From assembly GCF_030867145.1 (NCBI RefSeq), contig NC_134414.1, forward strand, positions 70,438,814-70,502,813: DNA of 64,000 nt, read 5' to 3'. The DNA comes from Opisthocomus hoazin. Its lineage: Eukaryota > Chordata > Aves > Opisthocomiformes > Opisthocomidae. Position 1 is the stretch's first letter. Each line of letters begins with the position of its first letter. Of the stretch, positions 23,422 through 33,080 are shown piece by piece. The notes beneath the pieces were generated by a model. The model ran no database searches, was not told the DNA's origin, and worked only from the letters and a program-made list of their open reading frames with translations. The position numbers and the translations under genes were made by a program.

Positions 23422-25759
23422 TTGATACAAAATTCTTCATGGGCGCTCCTGTGCATGTGTTTCGGTAGGACCCCTGCCTAGTTTAGTTCACGAGGGGGGC
23501 CTGCAAGTGGATTGTAACTGCAGTTCCAAGGGCAGCTGTCTGTCTTGTATTTGCTAATTTTTACGTGCTTGGCATTCTCAGTTTCTTTATGCAGTCTTAA
23601 TGTAGTTGTTTTCTGTGAAATATAAAAATATAATGCAAACTTGAGAAAACAAAAATACCGTCTGGAATGTACCAGCGCCCTTAACTTAGTGTGTTTGTAT
23701 CTTAGGGCTTGGTCACATACGCACCCCGTGGGAGTCAGTTTATAGAGTTTGATGGGAATTTGATCAGGGTCCAAGGAAAAGTAACAAAAGTATAGTACTT
23801 CCACTGCAAAGAACGTACTGTTTTCCTGAACATTGTTTAGTACAGGAGCACATCTGAAAGGATTAGCTGAAACAGCTGTTATCAGTTTTACAGTATCATT
23901 TTGGTGGGGCAGATTAAAGAAAAAAGTGGCTCTAGCTGTTGTGTAAGACTCAAAGAACCAGTTTATCAAGGCTGCCACAGACTGGGCTGGCATTTTAACC
24001 AAACCGTAAATTTCCTTTGCAAACTGAGCTGAACTTAGTTTTTGAGGGCTATTTCCAGTATGGGACTGAAGCAGCTAAAGCAGAACATCAGTGTGCTGGA
24101 ATGCAGGCCACTGTTAATGAAGGCGGGTCGAGCAGATGAGCGTTTCTGAGCACGTGCAGGGGAAGAAATTGAAGAGCTGAAGGAGTCTTCAGTCAACCAA
24201 AGTGCCTGGTTCCAGGTGCCATAGCAGTGTGGAAGTCGAGGGAGCATGGAGCTGTGGCTGAGGAGTCGGTATGGCCTGTTGGGCATAGGAAGGCTCGTGG
24301 GATACGGTTGTGTGGTAGAAGAGTAGGGCTAAATGTGGGACTGGAGTCTGGGACTGGAGCTGCTGGTTTGGAAGGTGGTGGTGTGTGGTCCGAGGTGGGA
24401 CAGATGAAGTACAGGGACTGGTGTGGTGATGTAGGATGTGCAGCAGAGGAGTGTCAGATGTGGGGTTAGCTGTGCTGATAGCTGTGGAGCGAGGCAGTAG
24501 GATCTAAGAGCTGCGGCTGCGGCTGTCATTAATAGTGGTATCCAAGGGCAAGAGGTTTGGGAACCTCCATGGTAAATTATTTTGTAAAAAGCGGGCACCT
24601 GTCACTTCTCAGAGAGGATGCACTGTTGAGTTCTTCCAAAGGATACTCAAAGGACTCTTGTAAAGTCCAGGAGATGACTGGAGTTTGGGACGCTAAGCAA
24701 ATGAAGGCTCACTCTGTTAAAGTCTCGGGTGGGGTCAAGAGCAAAGGTGCGCTCTTGCTTTTGCCTTCTGCTGTGCCTTAGCTCTCGGTTAACTTCAAGC
24801 CCGGGTATCCTTCTCAGCGTATAAGAATTTTAGGGCGTATTTTAAGGCATCTGCCTTCCCCTTTGTGCTGTGTGCTGAGCCTAGGTGAATTCCTGTGTGA
24901 ACCCTGGAAATTTAAAATTCGGGCACGTTTGTGCATGGCTTGTAGGAGCTTCAGTCTTTTACTGGATCTAGCTCTTACCATCTATGCCAACTGCCTGCTG
25001 CTGTGTTTCCAGAGGATGGGTTTCCTCATGCCAAAATACAGCTGTCTAGTGCGTGGTAACTGCTGCATGGCTTGTTGTTGAAAACTTCGTGGGCAGCAGC
25101 TTTTATAGGTTGGGAAAAGTCAGTGCTAAAGAGCTACAGTACTGCAGAAACAGTATCGTGGTAAGATCTGGTGCTCCATCAAGACACCTAATTTTAAAAC
25201 AGAACTGCACTTTGCTGAGAATCCTGATCCGTGTTTGAAGTTCAAATACAGCATCCTGCTAATGTAACCCAAGGCCACCAGCAAGATGTGCGATCCATGA
25301 AGTGGCTGGGCTCGACTGCAGAGTGCTCCTCGCTGGGAGATGTGGAAGATGCGACCCTTCGAAGTGTGGCTGTGACTCCTGCTGTCCCGGGAGGTGCGTG
25401 GGCTCCGACCACAGTCCTCTGAGCCCAGCTCTGTTCACTCATTACGGAGGGAGCACCGCACCTGACACCGGTCCCTAGCAATGGACGCTTCCCTGAGGAG
25501 CAGACAGCATCCTCCGGTGTAGCTACCAAGGATGCTGCTGTGATGCCACTCTTCATTTTCGATCCCTGCCAGGTGCAATTTGTGAGGGTGGGACGGAGGA
25601 TGGAGCAGTAAACCTGAACGCCCCAAGGGATGGGCCCTGCTGGGCACGGGCACGGGTGCAGGAGCTGGAGCAGTCATCAGGTAACGCAGCTGTTGGGGAG
25701 CAGTGGGGAGGGAAGGAACCCGCAGGAGTTGCTGGACAGTGAATCACCTGCAGCTTCAC
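23422..25759. other. Intron 1 sequence between two CR1 copies
   Basis: A 174-codon minus-strand frame (23478-24002) is the longest open frame outside GC-rich and CR1 sequence. I recognise no domain in it and treat it as unproven. The rest, including a G-rich + strand patch near 24.2-24.5 kb, shows no gene or known element. Confidence 0.45.
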
Positions 25760-26957
25760 CGCCAGGGTTAGTCATGGACGTCATCTATCTGGATTTTTGT
25801 AAAGCCTTTGACATGGTCCCCCACAACATCCTTCTCTCTAAATTGGAGAGCCATGGATTTGATGGGTGGACTGTTCGGTGGATAAGGAATTGGTTGGATG
25901 GTCGCAGCCAAAGGGTAGTGGTCAACGGCTCAATGTCCGGATGGAGACCAGTGACGAGTGGAGTCCCTCAGGGGTCCGTACTGGGACCGGTGCTGTTCAA
26001 TATATTTATCAATGACATGGACAGTGACATCGAGTGTACCCTCAGCAAGTTTGCAGATGACACCAAGCTGAGTGGTACGGTTGAGACACCAGAAGGACGG
26101 GATGCCATCCAGAGGGACCTGGACAAGCTGGAGAGGTGGGCCTGTGTGAACCTCATGAGGTTCAACAAGGCCAAGTGCAAGGTCCTACACCTGGGTCAGG
26201 GTAATCCCTGGTATCAATACAGGCCGGGGGATGAAAGGATCGAGAGCAGCCCTGCTGAGAGGGACCTGGGGGTACTGATAGACAAAAGGCTGGACATGAG
26301 CCGGCAATGTGCGCTGGCAGCCCAGAGGGCCAACTGTGTCCTGGGCTGCATCAAGAGAAGCGTGGCCAGCAGGTTGAGAGAGGTGATTCTGCCCCTCTAC
26401 TCTGCTCTGGTGAGACCTTACCTGGAGCTACTGTGTTCAGCTCTGGAGCCCTTGGCACAAGAAGGACATGGAACTGTTGGAGCGGGTCCAAAGGAGGGCT
26501 ACAGAAATGATCCGAGAGCTGGAGCACCTCTCCTATGAGGACAGGCTGAGAGAGCTGGGCTTGTTCAGCCTGGAGAAGAGAAGGCTGTGGGGAGACCTGA
26601 TTGCAGCCCTTCAGTACTTAAAGGGAGCCTATAGGAAAGATGGGGACAATCTTTTTAGCAGAGACAGCGGTGACAGGACGAGGGGTAATGGTTTTAAACT
26701 AAAACAGGGTAGGTTTAGGCTAGATATAAGGAAGAAATTCTTTACAATGAGGGTTGTGAAACACTGGAACGGGTTACCCAGAGAGGTAGTGGAGGCCCCA
26801 TCCCTGGAAACATTCAAGACCAGGTTGGACAGGGCTCTGAGCAACCTGATCTAGTTAGTGGTGTCCCTGCTCGCTGCAGGGGGGTTGGACTTGATGACCT
26901 CTAGGGGTCCCTTCCGACCCAAAACTTTCTATGATTCTATGATTCTATGATTCTAGG
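25760..26957 (+). mobile_element. CR1 LINE, 5'-truncated, partial reverse transcriptase, frameshifted
   Basis: From about 25774 the + strand encodes much of CR1 ORF2 reverse transcriptase: [20 protein letters not shown] (first catalytic-aspartate block), [20 protein letters not shown], and [10 protein letters not shown] with the FADD catalytic motif. It continues through [14 protein letters not shown] and [15 protein letters not shown] to [17 protein letters not shown]. The frame then breaks near 26427-26430 by what looks like one extra base. It resumes in another frame at [20 protein letters not shown] and ends at a stop near 26853. A 3' UTR and a tail of (ATTCTATG)n close the element at about 26957. 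The endonuclease domain and 5' end are missing. It is the longest CR1 here, in the same orientation as ARHGEF7, and is not autonomous. Confidence 0.95.
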
Positions 26958-29900
26958 CCTGGCTTCCTCGTGGTGTTTTTAAATCTCATTTTTATCCTTG
27001 AACACAAACCCTGGTGACAAACCCCAGCCTGCTGCACTTGTGCAGGAGGTGTTTGCCTCTGTGCCGTCGTGCTCCATCGGAAGATCAGTTGCCCTCGATG
27101 GTGTGCCTTAGCCACTGAAAGGGGCTGGACACAAAACACAGGTGCTGTGGGGCCGAATGCGATCACCAGGACCCTTTCATTAGCTGTGCTGCATTGTTTG
27201 TGTATCGTGTTTTTACTGATTATATTGCAGTAACACTCTGTGAGTACAAGGTGTTCTGAAGCCTGGAGAGAAAACTCTTTCCTGTTGCAAGGCGGGTATG
27301 ATGTAAATGGCTCCAGGCAGGGTGAACAGAGTGTGGGAAAAATGATCGGGCGCGTTGTGACAGAGGACAGCACCCTCCTCTACCCTGTCCCTGCAACACC
27401 TCTCTTCGGGACTGCGTTCTTTTGCGGTGCTCGTCGCAGCGCAGGGCTGCCTCTTCACGGGGTTTCCCCCCCTAGTATCCCCACTCAAGGGGGGAGTCTT
27501 TGGGCGTCAGGCTCTGGCAGCCGTGCCCCTGAACAGGACATGCCTACTGGTTCGCAGTTACCTGTTATGTTCTCTACGAGTTTCTACTTTCTAGTAACTG
27601 AGATGGTCTTCTCGCATAGTAAACCATGTTGTACGTATTATATGTCGTGCCAGATAAATGATTGATTGTTTTTTAACTTCTGTGTAGTGACTGTGCTGTA
27701 ATTCAGTCGCTTGCTATCGCCCTCCTGGTAGATTCCAGTTTATATTTAAAAACCTCATACACTGCTCTTCCTTTGACCCATTTTGTCAGCTTGCTCAGCA
27801 GATAAATGCAAGTAAACAGGTAGTTTCCCATAGATACAGCCCAAGATGTCTCCTACTTTTTGTTAATTTCACACGTTTACTCATTGCACTCAAAGGACTG
27901 TTTTTTTGTTTTGTGTTTTTTTTTTTTTTCTTTTGAACTCATTATTTTACACATTCCTTGCTTATTTTCTTCATATACTTTCCCTGGCCAAATGAACTAC
28001 TGGTAGCCTTTTTCATTTTTTCTAAGACTACCCTTATCATACATTTTCTTATACTGCCTGTCTCTGCTTTGCCCTTTTTTATGCATTTGTTGTTGTTGAT
28101 TAAAATCATAGATTTAAACCGATCAAAACGGATGTAACATTTAGCGAGGTACCATCTATTTGTATCTCATGTTGTTCTCTGTCTTTTCTGGGTGGTGGAA
28201 AATGTGCTCCACTCCTTGATAGCTGCAGTGCATCACATAGGTGTCCTCATTGAACTAGCAGTGATTTCCATAAATACTCCCTGAGAGATTAAATCTTAAT
28301 CAGAACCCGTCCCTGAACCACGAAGAAGCGGTTTCAACTGTTGCTGCTGTGTATTACCTTCCACTTGTCTCTTTGGATTCCACCGTGGAGGCCCAGTCCC
28401 TAATTAATAATCTGTCAGGTCCCTCTGGAATCCTTGTCTTTTCTAATTACTATTAACCTTTTTTATTTGTATTACTAGAGCACATACAGGGTTCCAGTTG
28501 GACACTGAGGCCTCTTTGTGCTAGGAGTTGTACAGACATGTAAGAAGACGACAGCCCCTGTTAATGAACTAACGGTGTTGGTCTATAAAAGCAAGAGGAT
28601 GAAGCAAATACTGGAGAGGCTAATATGCAATCTCTTTATTTCGTTTGCTTTATGTACGTGCAATCTACATTTTATTAAGCTAAGTAATTTTGGAGTATGA
28701 CCCTACTTTAATTTTATTTTGTTTATCCTTGCTCTCTGAATGTATTTGCCATCTCTCGGGCAGACTGGGACTTACCTGCCTGTGGTCTGCTTGCATGCAT
28801 GTCCTCCTACATTTTGAATAGTCTGTGAGGCTGTAAGTGTGATCTACGAGAGAGAGGTCACGCTCCTGAGCTTCCCATGACTGTATGTAAAGGGTGTCAT
28901 ATACCATAAGCGTGACTTCGACATGGGCTTGGCCCACAGAATCACACATGAAGATTCTGTCAGGGGAGCTGAGTTTGCTACTGGGGTCCCTCGCTGTGCT
29001 TCTCAGCCATCTGCAGGAGAAGCTTGCCAGAATCGCATTAAGATTTCCCAGGTAAATAACTTTACGGGTTTGCTTCTTTTTATGGGATCATTAACACTTT
29101 AAATTTCTAGCAGGATACAAATGCTAAAATATTTTTAGATTCATTACGCATATGCTTCTGTCTCCTGTTGGATAAAAATGCTGCTGTAGCTACAGAGCTG
29201 AGAAAACCTAGCCTGCTTCTCACATTGCCCATGAAGTCTTTTCCCGTGTTTTGTGAGAGAAGAAATGGCATTTCTGAAGATTTACTGTAACTTGGTTTAT
29301 TCTTATGAGGGAAGATGATTTTTAACTGGAAACATGCATTAGAGTGGTGGTAGAGCTGCGGTCTCCGAGACGTGTGTTTGGCCCGTGCTCTGAACTTCTA
29401 GACTTGAAAGAGGACGATTTGCAGGGTTCGGGTTTTCTTTGCTTGTTGTTTCTTTAATTGGAAGTTTTTGCCCTCCTCTAATCAAATGTCCTCCTTTACT
29501 CCTTTTTTTGGCCTGTTTCCAGGTATTGTGCAGTGTTTTACGAGTTATGTGCAGTCTCTTATGAGGTAGTATTACATGTATCTGGGTTTCTTAAAATTAC
29601 TGATTTCTGTGCTTAACATGTAGAGGACTTGGGGAATAAGGAGTGTTAAAGCGATGCACTTGGTTATGTTATGAGCGAAGATGTTTGTTTCTTTTAAGAG
29701 AAATCTAGATTTACTGTGATTTCTTGTTAGAGGTTATTCTTGTTTAGGGAACGGAAGTAACTTTAAAGTTTCTCAGAATGAAAAGACGCCTTTATGAAGT
29801 AGAAGCAACCAAGAAAACTGCGGGTGCAAAAGAGAGATGAGGAAGTCTGACCTATAAAGGGAGATCAAAACCAGATGTTATGCAAATAATTTAAGCAAAA

Positions 29901-30372
29901 AGTTATAAACTGCAACTATACCGTTATTGTGTAGGTATTAGGAATAGGGAGAAGGGAGCATACTAGAAGCATCAGCTTCCATGGGAATACTAATGAGATT
30001 CTCAGGAACCCCTTCTAACAATGGATGTTGGCGTGATTGACTAAGCTTGAGATTTCTTACTAGAATGAAGACGTAAATTAATCAGAGCAATCAAAAAGTA
30101 TAACAAGCAATAAATGTGAAAGCAGCAAAAACAGTGCAAGAAGGATGAAGCACTTGACATTTCCAAGAGGGTTCTCTCACTACTTGTGTCCTTTCTGAAT
30201 TTACTGAGATCATCTGTCAGGCTGTTGTAGCCACGTAGGACTTCTTTGGTGTTCCCTTTACGCTTTTGTGTAGTAAAAGGGTTATTCTTAACCCACAGTG
30301 GTTTATCATGGTAACAAACAATTTGAGGAGTTGGGGGTGGGGTGGGTGTGTGTGTTTGCTCAAGGAGAGGAA
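26958..30372. other. Intron 1 sequence, mostly unremarkable
   Basis: I see no exon here. T-rich sequence at 27.9-28.1 kb and the stretch to 28.5 kb have the look of very old degraded repeat, but I cannot assign a family. One likely ancient repeat piece at 28488-28580 is listed separately. Confidence 0.4.
28488..28580 (+). repeat. Possible ancient amniote SINE/LINE fragment
   Basis: The segment reads 'cctctttgtgctaggagttg' then 'tacagacatgtaagaagacg' and 'acagcccctgttaatgaact'. It resembles the widespread old amniote repeat pattern 'cattgtgctaggcactgtac ... aca ... gacagtccctgcc' related to L2/MIR-type tails. The match is from memory and diverged, so the family name is tentative. Confidence 0.35.
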
Positions 30373-30953
30373 AATTCATAGAATCATAGAATGGTTTGGG
30401 TTGGAAGGGACCTTAAAGATCATCTGGTTCCAACCCCCCTGCCATGAGCAGGGACATCTTCCACCAGACCAGGTTGCTCAGAGCTCCATCCAACCTGGCC
30501 TTGAACACTGCCAGGGAGGGGGCAGCCATAGCTTCTCTAGGCAACCTGTGCCAGTGTTTCACCACCCTCATGGTGAAGAATTTCTTCCCAATATCTAATC
30601 TAAATCTGCCCTGTCTTAGTTGAGAGCCGTTCCCGCTTGTCCTATCACTACACACCCTTGTGAAAAGTCCCTCTCCAGCCTTCCTGTAGGCCCCTTCAGG
30701 TACTGGAAGGCTGCTATAAGGTCACCCCGGAGCCTTCTCTTCTCCAGGCTGAACAGCCCGAACTCCCTCAGCCTTTCCTCATAAGAGAGGTGCTCCAGCC
30801 ATCGGATCATCTTTGTGGCCCTCCTCTGGGTCTGCTCCAGCGCATCCATGTCCTTCTTATGTTGAGGGCTCCAGAGCTGTACGCAGTACTCCAGGTGGGG
30901 TCTCATGAGAGCGGAGTAAAGGGGCAGAATCACCTCCCTCAACCTGCTGGCCT
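30373..30953 (-). mobile_element. CR1 LINE, 5'-truncated, one frameshift
   Basis: The + strand starts with 'attcatagaatcatagaatg' and 'ttgggttggaagggacctta', the inverted CR1 3' end. It extends to 'cacctccctcaacctgctgg' near 30950. On the minus strand the coding part starts at [19 protein letters not shown], passes [20 protein letters not shown] and AAFQYLKG, then changes frame near 30690, where a C-run is one base short. It resumes at [19 protein letters not shown]. The structure matches a common bird CR1 subfamily and differs from the copy at 22901, so the two are independent insertions. Confidence 0.93.
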
Positions 30954-31435
30954 TCGATTCATGTTGCTACTAAATTCCTTGTATTATGAAATAGTGGCTT
31001 TCATTTAAAACTCCTCTGAATTTTGTGTTTAGAAAGTGATAGTGACATGTATTTTAAATTTCTTTGTACCGGGTTCACCCTGTCAGGCTGTTGTATTTAT
31101 TAATTTTTGTGGTATCACAGGGTCAGTGACATCTCCGATACCACGTAAACGCACGGGAAGGCACTCCCTTGCTTTCAGCTCGATGCAATGCTTGGAGTGA
31201 GCCTTACGTGAAGTTCCCAGTGCAATGGAGGCGGATTACACTTGGTGACTCTCTGTAGCCTTGAGTGTAACGTGTCGTCAAACGACACGACGCCATGCGT
31301 TGCCACGTTAGCTTCCGGCGACTCGCGGTGCGCTTCTGTGCTTGGCGTTCCCCTTCAGACAGACCGAGGGTCCAGGGCTGCAGGTCTGTCTGCCTCCAGG
31401 CTTGGGCGACGCTTTGTTTGATAAACTACTGCATA

Positions 31436-31650
31436 GAAATCATAGAATCGCAGAATTTTAGGGGTTGGAGGGGACCTCTGGGGATCATCTAGTCCAACCC
31501 TCCTGCCGAAGCACGGTCACCTACAGCAGGCTGCAGAGGACCTTGTCCAGGCGGGTCTTGAATATCTCCAGAGAAGGAGACTCCACAACCTCCCTGGGCA
31601 GCCTGTTCCAGTGCTCCGTCACCCTCAGAGTGAAGAAGTTCTTCCTCAGT
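31436..31650 (-). mobile_element. CR1 LINE, short 3' fragment
   Basis: It begins 'atcatagaatcgcagaat' and continues 'gggacctctggggatcatct' and 'agtccaaccctcctgccgaa', then the antisense of the [12 protein letters not shown] C-terminus, and stops abruptly after 'gtgaagaagttcttcctcag'. It resembles the copy at 22901 more than its neighbour 0.5 kb upstream, so it represents a separate insertion event of that subfamily. Confidence 0.92.
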
Positions 31651-32274
31651 GAGCTGACTGTGAAATGATGCTCATGCGGGCCCAGAATCTGAGTTCAGCC
31701 ACGGCGAGCTGAGCCACGGGCCCTGCGGCCAGTGGGGTTGGGGTTGCTGCTCCATGGCAGGGCTGTGCTTTGCTTCCCGGGCGGGGGCCGCGCAGAAGGC
31801 CGCCTGGGCAGGGCTGCCTTGCTGAAGAGCTCTTTTCCCTGAAGCTCGGTCAAGGTTTTCCTCTTCGTGAAGTTGCTTCTCTTCTGCGGTAGGAAGAGGC
31901 CGTGGCTGTTTGATAAACCACAGGTAAACAGAGCTCGTTGACACCGGACCCTGGGGTCGGTAGATCATGAACCCTGAGTACTGATAACTCTCCACGGGGG
32001 TCTTCGGGGCCTTTCCGACGTATTTCCCCCCTTAGGGAGCTGATGCCTCAGGGTGAACGGGGGTCAGAACCCCGGGGGCAGGGCCGGCCCCGTGGGCGCT
32101 CTGCCCGGCGCTGCTTCCTGCGGCCCCGGCCCCGCAGCCCAAACCCTTCACGGCACCGGGGGGATGGGGGGGTTGGGTGGTAATATTTAAGAAAAATTAA
32201 AAAATACTGCGGGGTTCGCCGCTTTCCCTCCGCCATCCGGGCCTGCGGGCGGGGCAGGGGAGGGCCGAGCGGCA

Positions 32275-32326
32275 CCTCCCTCCCCTCCCCTCCCCTCCCC
32301 TCCCCTCCCTTCCCCTCCCCTGCCCT
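32275..32326 (+). repeat. CCCCT pentanucleotide repeat with quadruplex potential
   Basis: Roughly ten imperfect CCCCT/CCCT units end about 230 bases upstream of exon 2. The minus strand reads GGGGA repeats, giving many G-tracts of three or four separated by one base, a strong G-quadruplex pattern like those in several GC-rich promoters. Confidence 0.9.
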
Positions 32327-32558
32327 GGCGGGGCCGCGCCTGGCCGGGCCGCCGCTCCCCGCCGTGCTGCCCGCCGCCCCCTGCCCTCGCACGCCATTTC
32401 CTGCGCTCCGTGTTTACTTCCCGGTTCAACCCCTCGGCTGGGAGCGATCGGCGCCGCCGCCTGCGGAGGGAGCGGGAGGTGAGGGGAGGGGAGCGGGGCG
32501 CGGCGCGGTGCGGTGCGGTGCGGTCCCGGCGCTGAGCCGTCCGCCTCTTCTCTTGCAG

Positions 32559-32645
32559 GTGTACCCGGAGCCGCGGACGGAGGGCGAGTGCCTGAGCAAC
32601 ATCCGCGAGTTCCTGCGGGGCTGCGGTGCCTCCCTCCGCCTGGAG
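32559..32645 (+). CDS. ARHGEF7: ARHGEF7 (beta-PIX) exon 2: CH domain, continued
   Basis: This 87-base exon encodes residues 56-84, starting VYPEPRTEGECLSNIREFL and ending CGASLRLE, which continues directly from exon 1. A pyrimidine tract and CAG acceptor end at 32558, and the donor GTGAGT starts at 32646. Both sides are phase 0. The ECLSNIREFLRGCGASLRLE region is characteristic of ARHGEF7; ARHGEF6 differs here. As I recall the human protein, the next exon should begin TFDANDLYQGQNF, but I did not find that sequence in the remaining 31 kb. The CH domain is therefore incomplete in the window. The exon sits in its own CpG island. Confidence 0.94.
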
Positions 32646-32762
32646 GTGAGTCGGGGCGGGAGGGGGCTCGGTCCCCGGGGTCGGGGGGGTGCTCGGGGTT
32701 CCCTTCCCTCCCTGCTCCCTTTGTGCCCGGGGAGGCGGGGGCGGCCGGTGGCGGGCGGCTGA

Positions 32763-32774
32763 CAAGATGGTGGC
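32763..32774 (+). promoter_or_regulatory. YY1-like site in the exon 2 island
   Basis: CAAGATGGTGGC differs by one base from the YY1 consensus CAAGATGGCGGC. In vertebrate promoters, YY1 sites often lie just downstream of the start site, on the + strand. Here it lies about 120 bases into intron 2 and would fit an internal start in this island. Binding is inferred. Confidence 0.4.
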
Positions 32775-33080
32775 GGCCGCCCCTCCCTCGGCTGCGGGCG
32801 CGGGGGGCAGTAGGGGGGAAAGGCCGCTGCCCGCCTGGTGCCGCCTCCGCCGCCTCGCCCGTGCCCGGTGGGTCCGGGCGGCGGCGGCGGCTGCGCCCCG
32901 GCCGGGCCTCCATGGCCGCGGGGTGGGCGTGGGGTGGGCGTGTGAGGGCCTGGCTGCTCCTGGCGGGGGGTGCGCCCCGTTCCTCTCAGCCTGGACCGGG
33001 GAGGTGCTGCCCGGGGGCCGGGGGTTTGTTCCACCTCGGTGCCAGTGGAACCGCTGCTTTCCCCTGCAAGTGGATCCGCG

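Larger units (their letters stand above)
15370..32558 (+). other. ARHGEF7: ARHGEF7 intron 1 (17,189 bp)
   Basis: It begins GTGAGT and ends with a pyrimidine-rich tract (cctcttctcttgcag), so both splice signals are canonical and phase 0. The first 2 kb are still CpG island. The rest holds four CR1 insertions, a 13-bp pyrimidine tandem repeat and moderately GC-rich patches near 19.5, 20.4 and 22.5 kb. I recognise no additional exon or nested gene. Confidence 0.9.
32040..33080 (+). promoter_or_regulatory. ARHGEF7: Second CpG island, spanning ARHGEF7 exon 2
   Basis: A sharp GC- and CpG-rich block surrounds exon 2, 17 kb from the promoter island. It includes a CCCCT repeat, many GC boxes and a YY1-like CAAGATGGTGGC at 32763-32774. 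Internal CpG islands often mark alternative promoters, so this is a candidate. No start site can be proven from sequence. The island may instead reflect local GC-biased conversion. Confidence 0.7.
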
